A DNA stretch of 64,000 bases from Streptomyces sannanensis (GTDB taxonomy: Bacteria > Actinomycetota > Actinomycetes > Streptomycetales > Streptomycetaceae): NCBI RefSeq assembly GCF_039536205.1, contig NZ_BAAAYL010000001.1:6200001-6264000 (forward strand). The letters run 5' to 3'. A program made the position numbers and the translations under genes. How positions within the stretch are numbered: position 1 is the first letter of the stretch; each line of letters begins with the position of its first letter. Below the pieces are notes generated by a model. The model worked only from the letters and a program-made list of their open reading frames with translations. It was not told where the DNA came from and made no database searches. Shown one piece after another: positions 43,320-50,039 of this stretch.

Positions 43320-44249
43320 GTGACTGACACAACCCATCACGGCGAGGTCGCCATGATCGCGCCCTCCTCGCCGGACGACGGCCTGTCCGCAGCGGAACTG
43401 GCCGCCAAGTACGGTCTGTCGGTGAGCGGTGCTCGGCCGGGGCTCAGCGAGTACATCCGGCAGCTGTGGGGAAGGCGCCACTTCATCATCGCCTTCTCCC
43501 GGGCGAGACTCGCTGCCCAGTACAGCCAGGCGAAGCTCGGCCAGCTCTGGCAGGTGGCCACGCCCCTGCTCAACGCCATGGTCTACTACATGATCTTCGG
43601 TCTCATCCTGAACTCGGGCAGAGGCATGTCGAAGGAGGTGTTCCTTCCCTTCCTCGTGACAGGTGTGTTCGTCTTCACCTTCACCCAGAGCTCGGTGATG
43701 GCCGGTGTCCGGGCGATATCGGGCAACCTCGGGCTGGTCAGGGCGCTGCACTTCCCGCGTGCCGCGCTGCCGGTCTCCTTCGCGCTCCAGCAGCTCCAGC
43801 AGCTGATGTACTCGATGGTCGTGCTGGTGATCGTCGCGGTCTCCTTCGGCAGCTACCCGTCGCTCGCCTGGCTGCTCGTGATCCCCGCGCTCACGCTGCA
43901 GTTCTTCTTCAACGCCGGTCTCGCGATGGTCATGGCCCGGCTGGGCAGCAAGACCCCCGACCTCGCGCAGCTGATGCCGTTCATCATGCGCACGTGGATG
44001 TACGCCTCGGGTGTGATGTTCAGCATCCCGGTGATGCTCGAGGACAAGCCGGCCTGGATCGCCGAAATCCTCCAGTGGAATCCGGCGGCCGTCTACATGG
44101 ACCTGATCCGGTTCGCGCTGATCGACGGTTACGGCTCGGAGAACCTGCCCTCGCACGTCTGGGCGGTGGCGGCCGGCTGGGCGGTGCTCGTCGGCATCGG
44201 CGGGTTCGTGTACTTCTGGAAGGCTGAGGAACGGTACGGCCGTGGCTGA
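43320..44249 (+). CDS. ABC-2 type transporter permease (TagG-like polymer exporter)
   Basis: A 309-aa membrane protein with six spans. Its N-terminal amphipathic segment (IRQLWGRRHFIIAFSRARLA, then AQYSQAKLGQLWQVATPLLN) is the hallmark of ABC-2 exporters of teichoic acids and O-antigens. Later spans include VFLPFLVTGVFVFTFTQSS, MVVLVIVAVSFGSYPSLAWL and AWIAEILQWNPAAVYMDLIR. It begins at GTG 43320, about 100 bases after the glycosyltransferase, and overlaps the ATPase gene by 8 bp, so the pair forms one exporter for the polymer made upstream. Confidence 0.92.
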   Translation: MTDTTHHGEVAMIAPSSPDDGLSAAELAAKYGLSVSGARPGLSEYIRQLWGRRHFIIAFSRARLAAQYSQAKLGQLWQVATPLLNAMVYYMIFGLILNSGRGMSKEVFLPFLVTGVFVFTFTQSSVMAGVRAISGNLGLVRALHFPRAALPVSFALQQLQQLMYSMVVLVIVAVSFGSYPSLAWLLVIPALTLQFFFNAGLAMVMARLGSKTPDLAQLMPFIMRTWMYASGVMFSIPVMLEDKPAWIAEILQWNPAAVYMDLIRFALIDGYGSENLPSHVWAVAAGWAVLVGIGGFVYFWKAEERYGRG

Positions 44250-45048
44250 CGAAAAGAACCACGCGAACGAAACACGCGACGAGCACGGTGTGCGGATCCC
44301 GACGGTCATCGCCGAGGACGTGCACATCGTGTACCGCGTGCACGGCGGCACGGCGAGCAAAGGCAGCGCCACCGCCGCACTCAGCCGCATCCTCAAGCGC
44401 GGGGAGTCGCCCGGCGTCCGCAGGGTGCATGCGGTCCGTGGGGTCTCCTTCACGGCGTACCGGGGCGAGGCCATCGGCCTCATCGGCACCAACGGCTCCG
44501 GGAAGTCCACGCTGCTGCGGGCCATCGCCGGTCTCCTGCCCACGGAGAGCGGCAGGGTCTACACGGACGGCCAGCCCTCGCTGCTCGGCGTCAACGCCGC
44601 GCTGATGAGCGACCTGACCGGTGAGCGGAACGTCATACTCGGCGGCCTGGCCATGGGCATGTCGCGCGAGGAGATCCGCGAGCGGTACCAGGACATCGTC
44701 GACTTCTCCGGCATCAACGAGAAGGGCGACTTCATCACCCTGCCGATGCGGACGTACTCCTCCGGCATGGCGGCCAGACTCCGGTTCTCCATCGCCGCGG
44801 CCAAGAACCACGACGTACTGATGATCGACGAGGCCCTGGCCACCGGCGACCGCAGGTTCCAGATCCGCTCCGAGGCGCGTATCCGGGAGCTCCGTAAGGA
44901 GGCAGGTACGGTCTTCCTGGTCAGCCACAGCGCCAAGTCCATCCGGGACACCTGCAACCGCGTCCTGTGGCTGGAGAAGGGCGAGCTGCTGATGGACGGG
45001 CCGACCGACGAGGTCCTCAAGGCCTACGAGAAGGAGGCCGGAAAGTAG
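44242..45048 (+). CDS. ABC transporter ATP-binding protein (TagH-like polymer exporter)
   Basis: A 268-aa ATPase. Walker A is IGLIGTNGSGKSTLLRAIAG, the Q-loop region is in the next strand, the signature YSSGMAARLRFSIAAAK has the S-S-G-M form of polysaccharide/teichoic-acid exporters, and Walker B is DVLMIDEALATGDRRFQ with D-loop, followed by the switch His in VFLVSHSAKSIRD. The extra N-terminal region VYRVHGGTASKGSATAALSR is typical of the TagH/Wzt group. There is no C-terminal substrate-binding domain. GTG start inside the permease gene. Ends the surface-polymer operon. Confidence 0.93.
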   Translation: MADEKNHANETRDEHGVRIPTVIAEDVHIVYRVHGGTASKGSATAALSRILKRGESPGVRRVHAVRGVSFTAYRGEAIGLIGTNGSGKSTLLRAIAGLLPTESGRVYTDGQPSLLGVNAALMSDLTGERNVILGGLAMGMSREEIRERYQDIVDFSGINEKGDFITLPMRTYSSGMAARLRFSIAAAKNHDVLMIDEALATGDRRFQIRSEARIRELRKEAGTVFLVSHSAKSIRDTCNRVLWLEKGELLMDGPTDEVLKAYEKEAGK

Positions 45049-45067
45049 CCGGCGGATTCGAGTGGTC

Positions 45068-45104
45068 CACGGCCCCCGCCGGAGAGGTCCGGTGGGGGTC
45101 CGTG
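45068..45104 (+). terminator. Terminator hairpin of the surface-polymer operon
   Basis: CACGG-CCCCCGCCGGA and TCCGGTGGGGG-T-CCGTG form a stem of about 16 bp with one G-T pair and one bulge around the loop GAGG, 20 bases after the ATPase stop codon. Confidence 0.8.
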
Positions 45105-45220
45105 CGTGTTACGGAACGGTCAAGACTGCCGGGAGGGCGTCAACACCGCGCTGCGCTGGGAAGGTTGGGGCTCAAGAAGGTGCTCTTGCAATGCTTCGGG
45201 CGCCCCGGGGCGCAGCAGTG

Positions 45221-45232
45221 CGTTGTACAACG
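45221..45232. promoter_or_regulatory. Palindrome upstream of the hopanoid operon
   Basis: CGTTGTACAACG is a perfect 12-base palindrome in the gap between the surface-polymer terminator and the hopanoid promoter. Such sites are often bound by dimeric repressors, but no regulator in the window can be tied to it. The surrounding 45105-45330 contains no gene. Confidence 0.4.
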
Positions 45233-45334
45233 TAAGCTGTAGCGGTGCCGATTCACGGCAAGTGGGGCGATACCGCCTCGCGTACCCCGCTCTCGGGCGG
45301 GTCCCACTCGGGAGGACCGGCGGCGTGTCCGAAA

Positions 45335-45340
45335 TAGGAT
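45335..45340 (+). promoter_or_regulatory. -10 box of the hopanoid operon
   Basis: TAGGAT is the consensus -10 hexamer of the Streptomyces principal sigma factor. It lies 40 bases before a 21-codon ORF that overlaps hpnC. No -35 hexamer is convincing, so an activator may be needed. Confidence 0.5.
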
Positions 45341-45379
45341 GTATTGGGTCGGCAGTGTAGAACGGGAGATGTGACGGCA

Positions 45380-45445
45380 ATGGCTACGGGAGATCTCCAG
45401 CTCCGAGACGCATCCGCCGTCACCGTGCCGGGAAGTCCGCGGTGA
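45380..45445 (+). CDS. Possible 21-codon leader ORF coupled to hpnC
   Basis: ATG at 45380 with GGGAG ten bases upstream opens MATGDLQLRDASAV and ends in TGA at 45443-45445, which overlaps the hpnC GTG (45442) as GTGA. The frame is not the hpnC frame, so it is not an N-terminal extension. The same overlap type is used throughout this operon, which is the main support. No similarity is recognised. Confidence 0.4.
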   Translation: MATGDLQLRDASAVTVPGSPR

Positions 45446-46362
45446 CCGGAGCCCGGGACGTGCGCACCGACCCCCACGCGCGCACCACGCTCGACAAGGC
45501 CGCGGACGAGAACTTCCCCGTGGCCCCCTTCTTCCTGCCGCGCGCCTGGCGCGGCGACCTGATGGCCGTTTACGGCTTTGCCCGTCTCGTCGACGACATC
45601 GGCGACGGCGATCTCGCCCCGGGCGGGGCCGACGCCCGGCATCTCGGCGTCGGCCCGGACCGGGCGGACGACCGGCTGGCGATGCTCGACGCCTTCGAGG
45701 CAGACCTCCACCGGGTCTTCGACGCCGACGGTGACGGCCCTCGCCACCCCCTGCTGCGTGCCCTCCGGCCGACCGTGTGCCGCCATGGACTGACCCCCCA
45801 GCCCTTCCTCGGGCTCGTCGAGGCAAACCGCCAGGACCAGCTGGTCCGGCGCTACGAGACGTACGACGACCTCGTCGCCTACTGCGAACTGTCGGCCAAT
45901 CCGGTCGGTCGGCTGGTCCTCGGGATCACCGGCACGGCAAGCCCAGAGCGCATCCGCCGCTCCGACGCGGTGTGCACCGCGCTGCAGATCGTCGAGCATC
46001 TCCAGGACGTCGCCGAGGACCTCGGCCGTGACCGTATCTACCTGCCCATGGAGGACATGAAGCGGTTCCATGTCACGGAGGCCGATCTGGCCGCCCCGAG
46101 CGGGGGCGCATCGGTGCGCGCGCTGGTCGCGTTCGAAGCGGAACGCGCCCTGCGCCTGCTGAATGAAGGAACCCCCCTGGTGGGTAGCGTCCACGGCAGA
46201 CTCAAGCTGCTGCTCGCCGGGTTCGTCGCCGGAGGACGTGCCGCTCTCCATGCGGTCGCGGCCGCCGGTCACGACGTACTCCCGGGACCGCCCAAGCCCA
46301 CCAAGCCCGTCCTGCTGCGCGAGGTGGGTGCCGTCTTGCGAACAGCGCACAGAGAGGGGTGA
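45442..46362 (+). CDS. hpnC: Squalene synthase HpnC (hydroxysqualene synthase step)
   Basis: A 306-aa head-to-head prenyl synthase. The two Asp-rich motifs are in GFARLVDDIGDGD (about 48-60) and LQIVEHLQDVAEDLGRDRIY (about 180-199), with RDRIYLPMEDMKRF after the second. In the bacterial three-enzyme route HpnD makes presqualene diphosphate, HpnC converts it to hydroxysqualene and HpnE reduces that to squalene. The N-terminal LDKAADENFPVAPFFLPRAW is the HpnC hallmark. GTG start with GGGAAG seven bases upstream. First main gene of the hopanoid operon; overlaps hpnD by 4 bp. Confidence 0.95.
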   Translation: MTGARDVRTDPHARTTLDKAADENFPVAPFFLPRAWRGDLMAVYGFARLVDDIGDGDLAPGGADARHLGVGPDRADDRLAMLDAFEADLHRVFDADGDGPRHPLLRALRPTVCRHGLTPQPFLGLVEANRQDQLVRRYETYDDLVAYCELSANPVGRLVLGITGTASPERIRRSDAVCTALQIVEHLQDVAEDLGRDRIYLPMEDMKRFHVTEADLAAPSGGASVRALVAFEAERALRLLNEGTPLVGSVHGRLKLLLAGFVAGGRAALHAVAAAGHDVLPGPPKPTKPVLLREVGAVLRTAHREG

Positions 46363-47309
46363 GCCGGACCGTGGAGGGACCCGTGTACGTGTCCGCACCG
46401 GTACAGGCCGCGTACAGCTACTGCGAGGTGGTGACCGGAGGGCAGGCTCGCAATTTCGCCTACGGCATCAGACTGCTGCCCGCCGACAAGCGGCAGGCCA
46501 TGTCCGCGCTCTACGCCTTCTCCCGGCGTGTCGACGACATCGGCGACGGCGCGCTGGCGCCGGAGGCCAAGCGGGAGCGTCTCGAATCGACCCGCGAGCT
46601 GCTCGCCCGTATCAGGAACGGTTCCGTGGCGGAGGACGACACCGACCCGGTCGCCGTGGCGCTCACCCACGCGGCACGCCGGTTCACCATCCCGCTCGGC
46701 GGGCTCGACGAGCTCATCGACGGCGTTCTGATGGACGTGCGCGGCGAGGCCTACGAGACCTGGGACGACCTCAAGGTCTACTGCCGGTGTGTCGCAGGTG
46801 CCATCGGACGGCTCTCGCTCGGCGTGTTCGGCACCCAGCCCGGCGCGCAGGGCGCCGAACGCGCCCCCGAGTACGCCGACACGCTCGGCCTCGCGCTGCA
46901 ACTCACCAACATCCTCAGAGACGTTCGCGAGGACGCCGGCAACGGCCGGGTCTACCTGCCCTCCGACGACCTCGCCAAGTTCGGCTGCTCCACAGGCTTT
47001 CACAGCGCCACACCGCCCGAGGGCTCCGACTTCGCGGGACTGGTCCAGTTCGAAGTGCGCCGCGCCCGCACCCTGTTCGCCGAGGGCTACCGGCTGCTTC
47101 CCATGCTCGACCGGCGCAGCGGCGCCTGCGTCGCCGCCATGGCCGGTATCTACCGCCGGCTCCTCGACCGGATCGAGCGCGACCCTGAGTCCGTGCTGCG
47201 CGGCCGGGTCTCCCTGCCGGGCCGTGAAAAGGCCTATGTCGCGGTGCGCGGACTGTCCGGCCTCGACGCGCGGACGATCTCCCGGCAGACCGTGAGGAGG
47301 CGGGCGTGA
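46359..47309 (+). CDS. hpnD: Presqualene diphosphate synthase HpnD
   Basis: A 316-aa prenyl synthase joining two farnesyl diphosphates head to head. Asp motifs: YAFSRRVDDIGDGALAPE (about 50-67) and LQLTNILRDVREDAGNGRVY (about 178-197). It starts AYSYCEVVTGGQARNFAYGI, the SxxxC-type opening of HpnD proteins, distinct from the HpnC opening. GTG start overlapping the hpnC stop (GTGA); a few codons of variable sequence precede the conserved part. Its TGA overlaps the ATG of the next small ORF. Confidence 0.95.
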   Translation: MSRTVEGPVYVSAPVQAAYSYCEVVTGGQARNFAYGIRLLPADKRQAMSALYAFSRRVDDIGDGALAPEAKRERLESTRELLARIRNGSVAEDDTDPVAVALTHAARRFTIPLGGLDELIDGVLMDVRGEAYETWDDLKVYCRCVAGAIGRLSLGVFGTQPGAQGAERAPEYADTLGLALQLTNILRDVREDAGNGRVYLPSDDLAKFGCSTGFHSATPPEGSDFAGLVQFEVRRARTLFAEGYRLLPMLDRRSGACVAAMAGIYRRLLDRIERDPESVLRGRVSLPGREKAYVAVRGLSGLDARTISRQTVRRRA

Positions 47310-47413
47310 TGCGAGCCGAACGAGACGCAACCGATCGCCGCGGCCCTGCGTCACTGCCTGCGACGACGCGCCGAACGTGCGGCATCGGCCCGACCGGAGG
47401 GGAGGGGGCATGA
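47309..47413 (+). CDS. Small hopanoid-operon protein (DUF6380-like)
   Basis: A 34-codon frame between hpnD and hpnE. Its ATG overlaps the hpnD stop (TGATG), GAGGAGG lies nine bases upstream, and its TGA overlaps the hpnE start (ATGA). Such fit on both sides is unlikely by chance. The product is basic (MRAERDATDRRG, then LPATTRRTCGIGPTGGEGA). Small Arg/Ala-rich DUF6380-type proteins occupy this spot in other streptomycete hopanoid clusters, from memory; the match is by position and composition. Too short to show a domain. Confidence 0.55.
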   Translation: MRAERDATDRRGPASLPATTRRTCGIGPTGGEGA

Positions 47414-48798
47414 CACACGACCCCAGACGGTCCGGGCATGCCGTGGTCGTCGGCGGAGGGCTTGCCGGCATCACGTCGGCGCTGGAACTGGCCGACGCCG
47501 GAATGCGGGTGACCCTGCTCGAGGGCCGTCCGCGGCTCGGCGGACTGGTCTTCTCGTTCCGGCGCGGCGAACTCACCGTCGACAATGGCCAGCATGTGTA
47601 TCTGCGCTGCTGCACCGCGTACCGGTGGTTCCTCGACCGCGTCGGCGGAGCCCCACTGGCGCCCATTCAGGACCGGCTCGACGTACCGGTTCTCGACGTG
47701 GCGCACCGCAACGGACCGCGGCTCGGCCGACTGCGCCGTGCCGCGCTGCCGGTGCCGCTCCACCTGGCCGCCAGCCTCGCCACCTATCCGCACCTCTCGC
47801 TCGCCGAGCGGGCGTCCGTCGGGCGTGCCGCCCTCGCGCTGAAGGGGCTGGACCCGGCCGACCCGGCCCTGGACGGCATCGACTTCGCGACCTGGCTCGG
47901 CCGCCACGGCCAGTCGGCCCGTACCGTCGAGGCGCTCTGGGATCTGGTCGGTGTCGCCACGCTCAACGCCACCGCGGCGCACGCCTCCATGGGCCTCGCC
48001 GCGATGGTCTTCAAGACCGGACTCCTCTCCGACCCGGGCGCCGCCGACATCGGCTGGTCTCAGGTGCCCCTCGGTGAACTGCACCACACACTGGCCCGCA
48101 AGGCCCTGGACTCCGCGGGCGTACGAACCGAGCTGCGCACCCGCGTCAGCGCCATCTCCCGTACTGAGGGCGGTAGTTGGCACGTCGACGTTCCCGGCGA
48201 GCGGCTCGAGGCCGACGCGGTCGTCCTCGCCGTGCCGCAGCAGGAGACACACGGTCTGCTGCCGCACGGGGCGCTCGACGACCCCGGCATGCTGCTGGAC
48301 ATCGGTACCGCGCCCATCCTGAACGTCCATGTCGTCTACGACCGGAAGGTGCTGCACCGGCCCTTCTTCACCGCGCTCGGCAGCCCGGTGCAGTGGGTCT
48401 TCGACCGCACCGACGCCTCCGGGCTCACCGGCGGCGGCCAGTACCTCGCGGTGTCGCAGTCCGCGGCCCACGACGACATCGACACCCCGGTCGCCGAACT
48501 GCGCGAGCGGTATCTCCCCGAACTCGAGCGACTGCTGCCCGCGGCACGCCGCGCACAGGTACGGGACTTCTTCGTCACCCGGGAGCGGACAGCCACGTTC
48601 GCCCCCACTCCCGGCGTCGGACGGCTGCGCCCCGCGGCCCGTACGAACGCCCCCGGCCTGTATCTGGCCGGCGCGTGGACGGCCACTGGCTGGCCCGCGA
48701 CCATGGAGGGCGCCGTGCGCAGTGGCATCACCGCTGCGGGCGCGGCACTCTCCTCACTTGGCCGCCCCCACCGCCATCCACTGAAGGAGGCGGTGTGA
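47410..48798 (+). CDS. hpnE: Hydroxysqualene dehydroxylase HpnE
   Basis: A 462-aa FAD-dependent amine-oxidase-fold enzyme that reductively removes the hydroxyl of hydroxysqualene to give squalene. The dinucleotide motif is HAVVVGGGLAGITSALELAD (about 10-29), followed by GRPRLGGLVFSFRRGELTVD and NGQHVYLRCC, which are specific to HpnE, and the C-terminal FAD contact GLYLAGAWTATGWPATMEGA. ATG start with GGAGGGG. Start overlaps the small ORF and the stop overlaps the next GTG by 4 bp. Confidence 0.95.
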   Translation: MTHDPRRSGHAVVVGGGLAGITSALELADAGMRVTLLEGRPRLGGLVFSFRRGELTVDNGQHVYLRCCTAYRWFLDRVGGAPLAPIQDRLDVPVLDVAHRNGPRLGRLRRAALPVPLHLAASLATYPHLSLAERASVGRAALALKGLDPADPALDGIDFATWLGRHGQSARTVEALWDLVGVATLNATAAHASMGLAAMVFKTGLLSDPGAADIGWSQVPLGELHHTLARKALDSAGVRTELRTRVSAISRTEGGSWHVDVPGERLEADAVVLAVPQQETHGLLPHGALDDPGMLLDIGTAPILNVHVVYDRKVLHRPFFTALGSPVQWVFDRTDASGLTGGGQYLAVSQSAAHDDIDTPVAELRERYLPELERLLPAARRAQVRDFFVTRERTATFAPTPGVGRLRPAARTNAPGLYLAGAWTATGWPATMEGAVRSGITAAGAALSSLGRPHRHPLKEAV

Positions 48799-49895
48799 GC
48801 ACCGTTCCCGCAACAAGAGGAGAGACCGTGCCGATTGTGCCCTCGGCGAATCCGGCTGTCGACACCGCGGACGTCGCCGCGCTGCTCGATCGCGGCAAAA
48901 CCCTGTCCACCCCGGTGCTGCGCACCGTCGTGGACCGGCTTGCCGCGCCCATGGACACCGTCGCCGCGTACCACTTCGGTTGGATCGACGAGCAGGGCCG
49001 TCCCGCCGACGGTGACGGCGGGAAGGCCGTACGTCCCGCACTCGCGCTGCTCTCCGCGGAGGCGGCCGGCGCCGCCCCCGAGGCCGGCATCCCCGGTGCG
49101 GTCGCCGTCGAGCTGGTGCACAACTTCTCGCTGCTGCACGACGACCTGATGGACGGCGACGAGCAGCGGCGCCACCGGGACACCGTGTGGAAGGTGTACG
49201 GGCCGGCCCAGGCCATCCTGGTCGGCGACGCCCTCTTCGCACTGGCCAATGAGGTCCTGCTGGAGCTCGGCACGGTCGAGGCAGGGCGGGCCACCCGCCG
49301 GCTGACCACCGCCAGCCGCAAGCTGATCGACGGCCAGGCGCAGGACATCAGCTACGAGCACCGGGAGCGGGTCACCGTCGAGCAGTGCCTGGAGATGGAG
49401 GGCAACAAGACGGGTGCCCTGCTCGCCTGTGCCTGTTCCATCGGTGCGGTGCTCGGCGGCGCCGATGACCGTACCGCCGACACCCTGGAGGCGTACGGCT
49501 ACCACCTCGGCCTCGCCTTCCAGGCGGTCGACGACCTGCTGGGCATCTGGGGCGACCCCCAGTCCACCGGCAAGCAGACCTGGAGCGACCTGCGCCAGCG
49601 CAAGAAGTCCCTGCCGGTCGTGGCCGCACTCGCCGCGGGCGGCAGGGCCTCGGAACGGCTCGGTGAGCTGCTCGCCGCCGATGCCAAGAGCAGCGACTTC
49701 GACAGCTTCTCCGAGGAGGAGTTCGCCACCAGGGCGGCCCTGATCGAGGAGGCGGGCGGCCGCGAGTGGACCTCCCAGGAGGCCCGTCGGCAGCACACCA
49801 TCGCCGTCGAGGCCCTGCACGGAGTCGACATGCCGGAACGGGTAAGGGAGCAGCTGACCGCACTCGCCGACTTCGTGGTCGTGCGCAAGAGATGA
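48795..49895 (+). CDS. Polyprenyl (farnesyl) diphosphate synthase
   Basis: A 366-aa trans-prenyl synthase. The first Asp-rich motif is LLHDDLMDGDEQRRH (about 115-129); the second is DDLLG in AFQAVDDLLGIWGDPQSTGK rather than DDxxD, as in some actinobacterial enzymes. The allylic-binding K/R region KAVRPALALLSAEAA is present. It should provide C15 chains for HpnD, though C20 cannot be excluded. The GTG start at 48795 has AAGGAGG upstream; conserved sequence begins near residue 20. About 140 non-coding bases with two hairpins separate it from the cyclase gene. Confidence 0.92.
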   Translation: MSTVPATRGETVPIVPSANPAVDTADVAALLDRGKTLSTPVLRTVVDRLAAPMDTVAAYHFGWIDEQGRPADGDGGKAVRPALALLSAEAAGAAPEAGIPGAVAVELVHNFSLLHDDLMDGDEQRRHRDTVWKVYGPAQAILVGDALFALANEVLLELGTVEAGRATRRLTTASRKLIDGQAQDISYEHRERVTVEQCLEMEGNKTGALLACACSIGAVLGGADDRTADTLEAYGYHLGLAFQAVDDLLGIWGDPQSTGKQTWSDLRQRKKSLPVVAALAAGGRASERLGELLAADAKSSDFDSFSEEEFATRAALIEEAGGREWTSQEARRQHTIAVEALHGVDMPERVREQLTALADFVVVRKR

Positions 49896-49921
49896 CCGCC
49901 GTACTCCGCATATCCGTGTCA

Positions 49922-49995
49922 TCCGGGGGTTAGCCCGCTCAGCCCCCGGACCCCCAAGCAGTCGCCGGCCGGCGCCCACACCGGGTGCCGGCCGA
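49922..49995 (+). promoter_or_regulatory. Two intercistronic hairpins before the cyclase gene
   Basis: TCCGGGGG/CCCCCGGA (8-bp stem, 13-base loop, 49922-49950) and GGCCGGCGCCC/GGGTGCCGGCC (about 49969-49993, loop ACACC) stand in series in the only long gap of the operon. They could stabilise, process or partly terminate the transcript, and so set the ratio of cyclase to upstream enzymes. Confidence 0.5.
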
Positions 49996-50039
49996 CGGCG
50001 GACCAGCAGACGACCGACTGACTGCACAGAGGGGAAGCC

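Noticed and set aside
45115..45141. GGAAC...CGTC as an ECF-sigma promoter for the hopanoid operon
   Set aside because: The spacing is longer than usual for this promoter class and the position is over 230 bases upstream; the TAGGAT box fits better.
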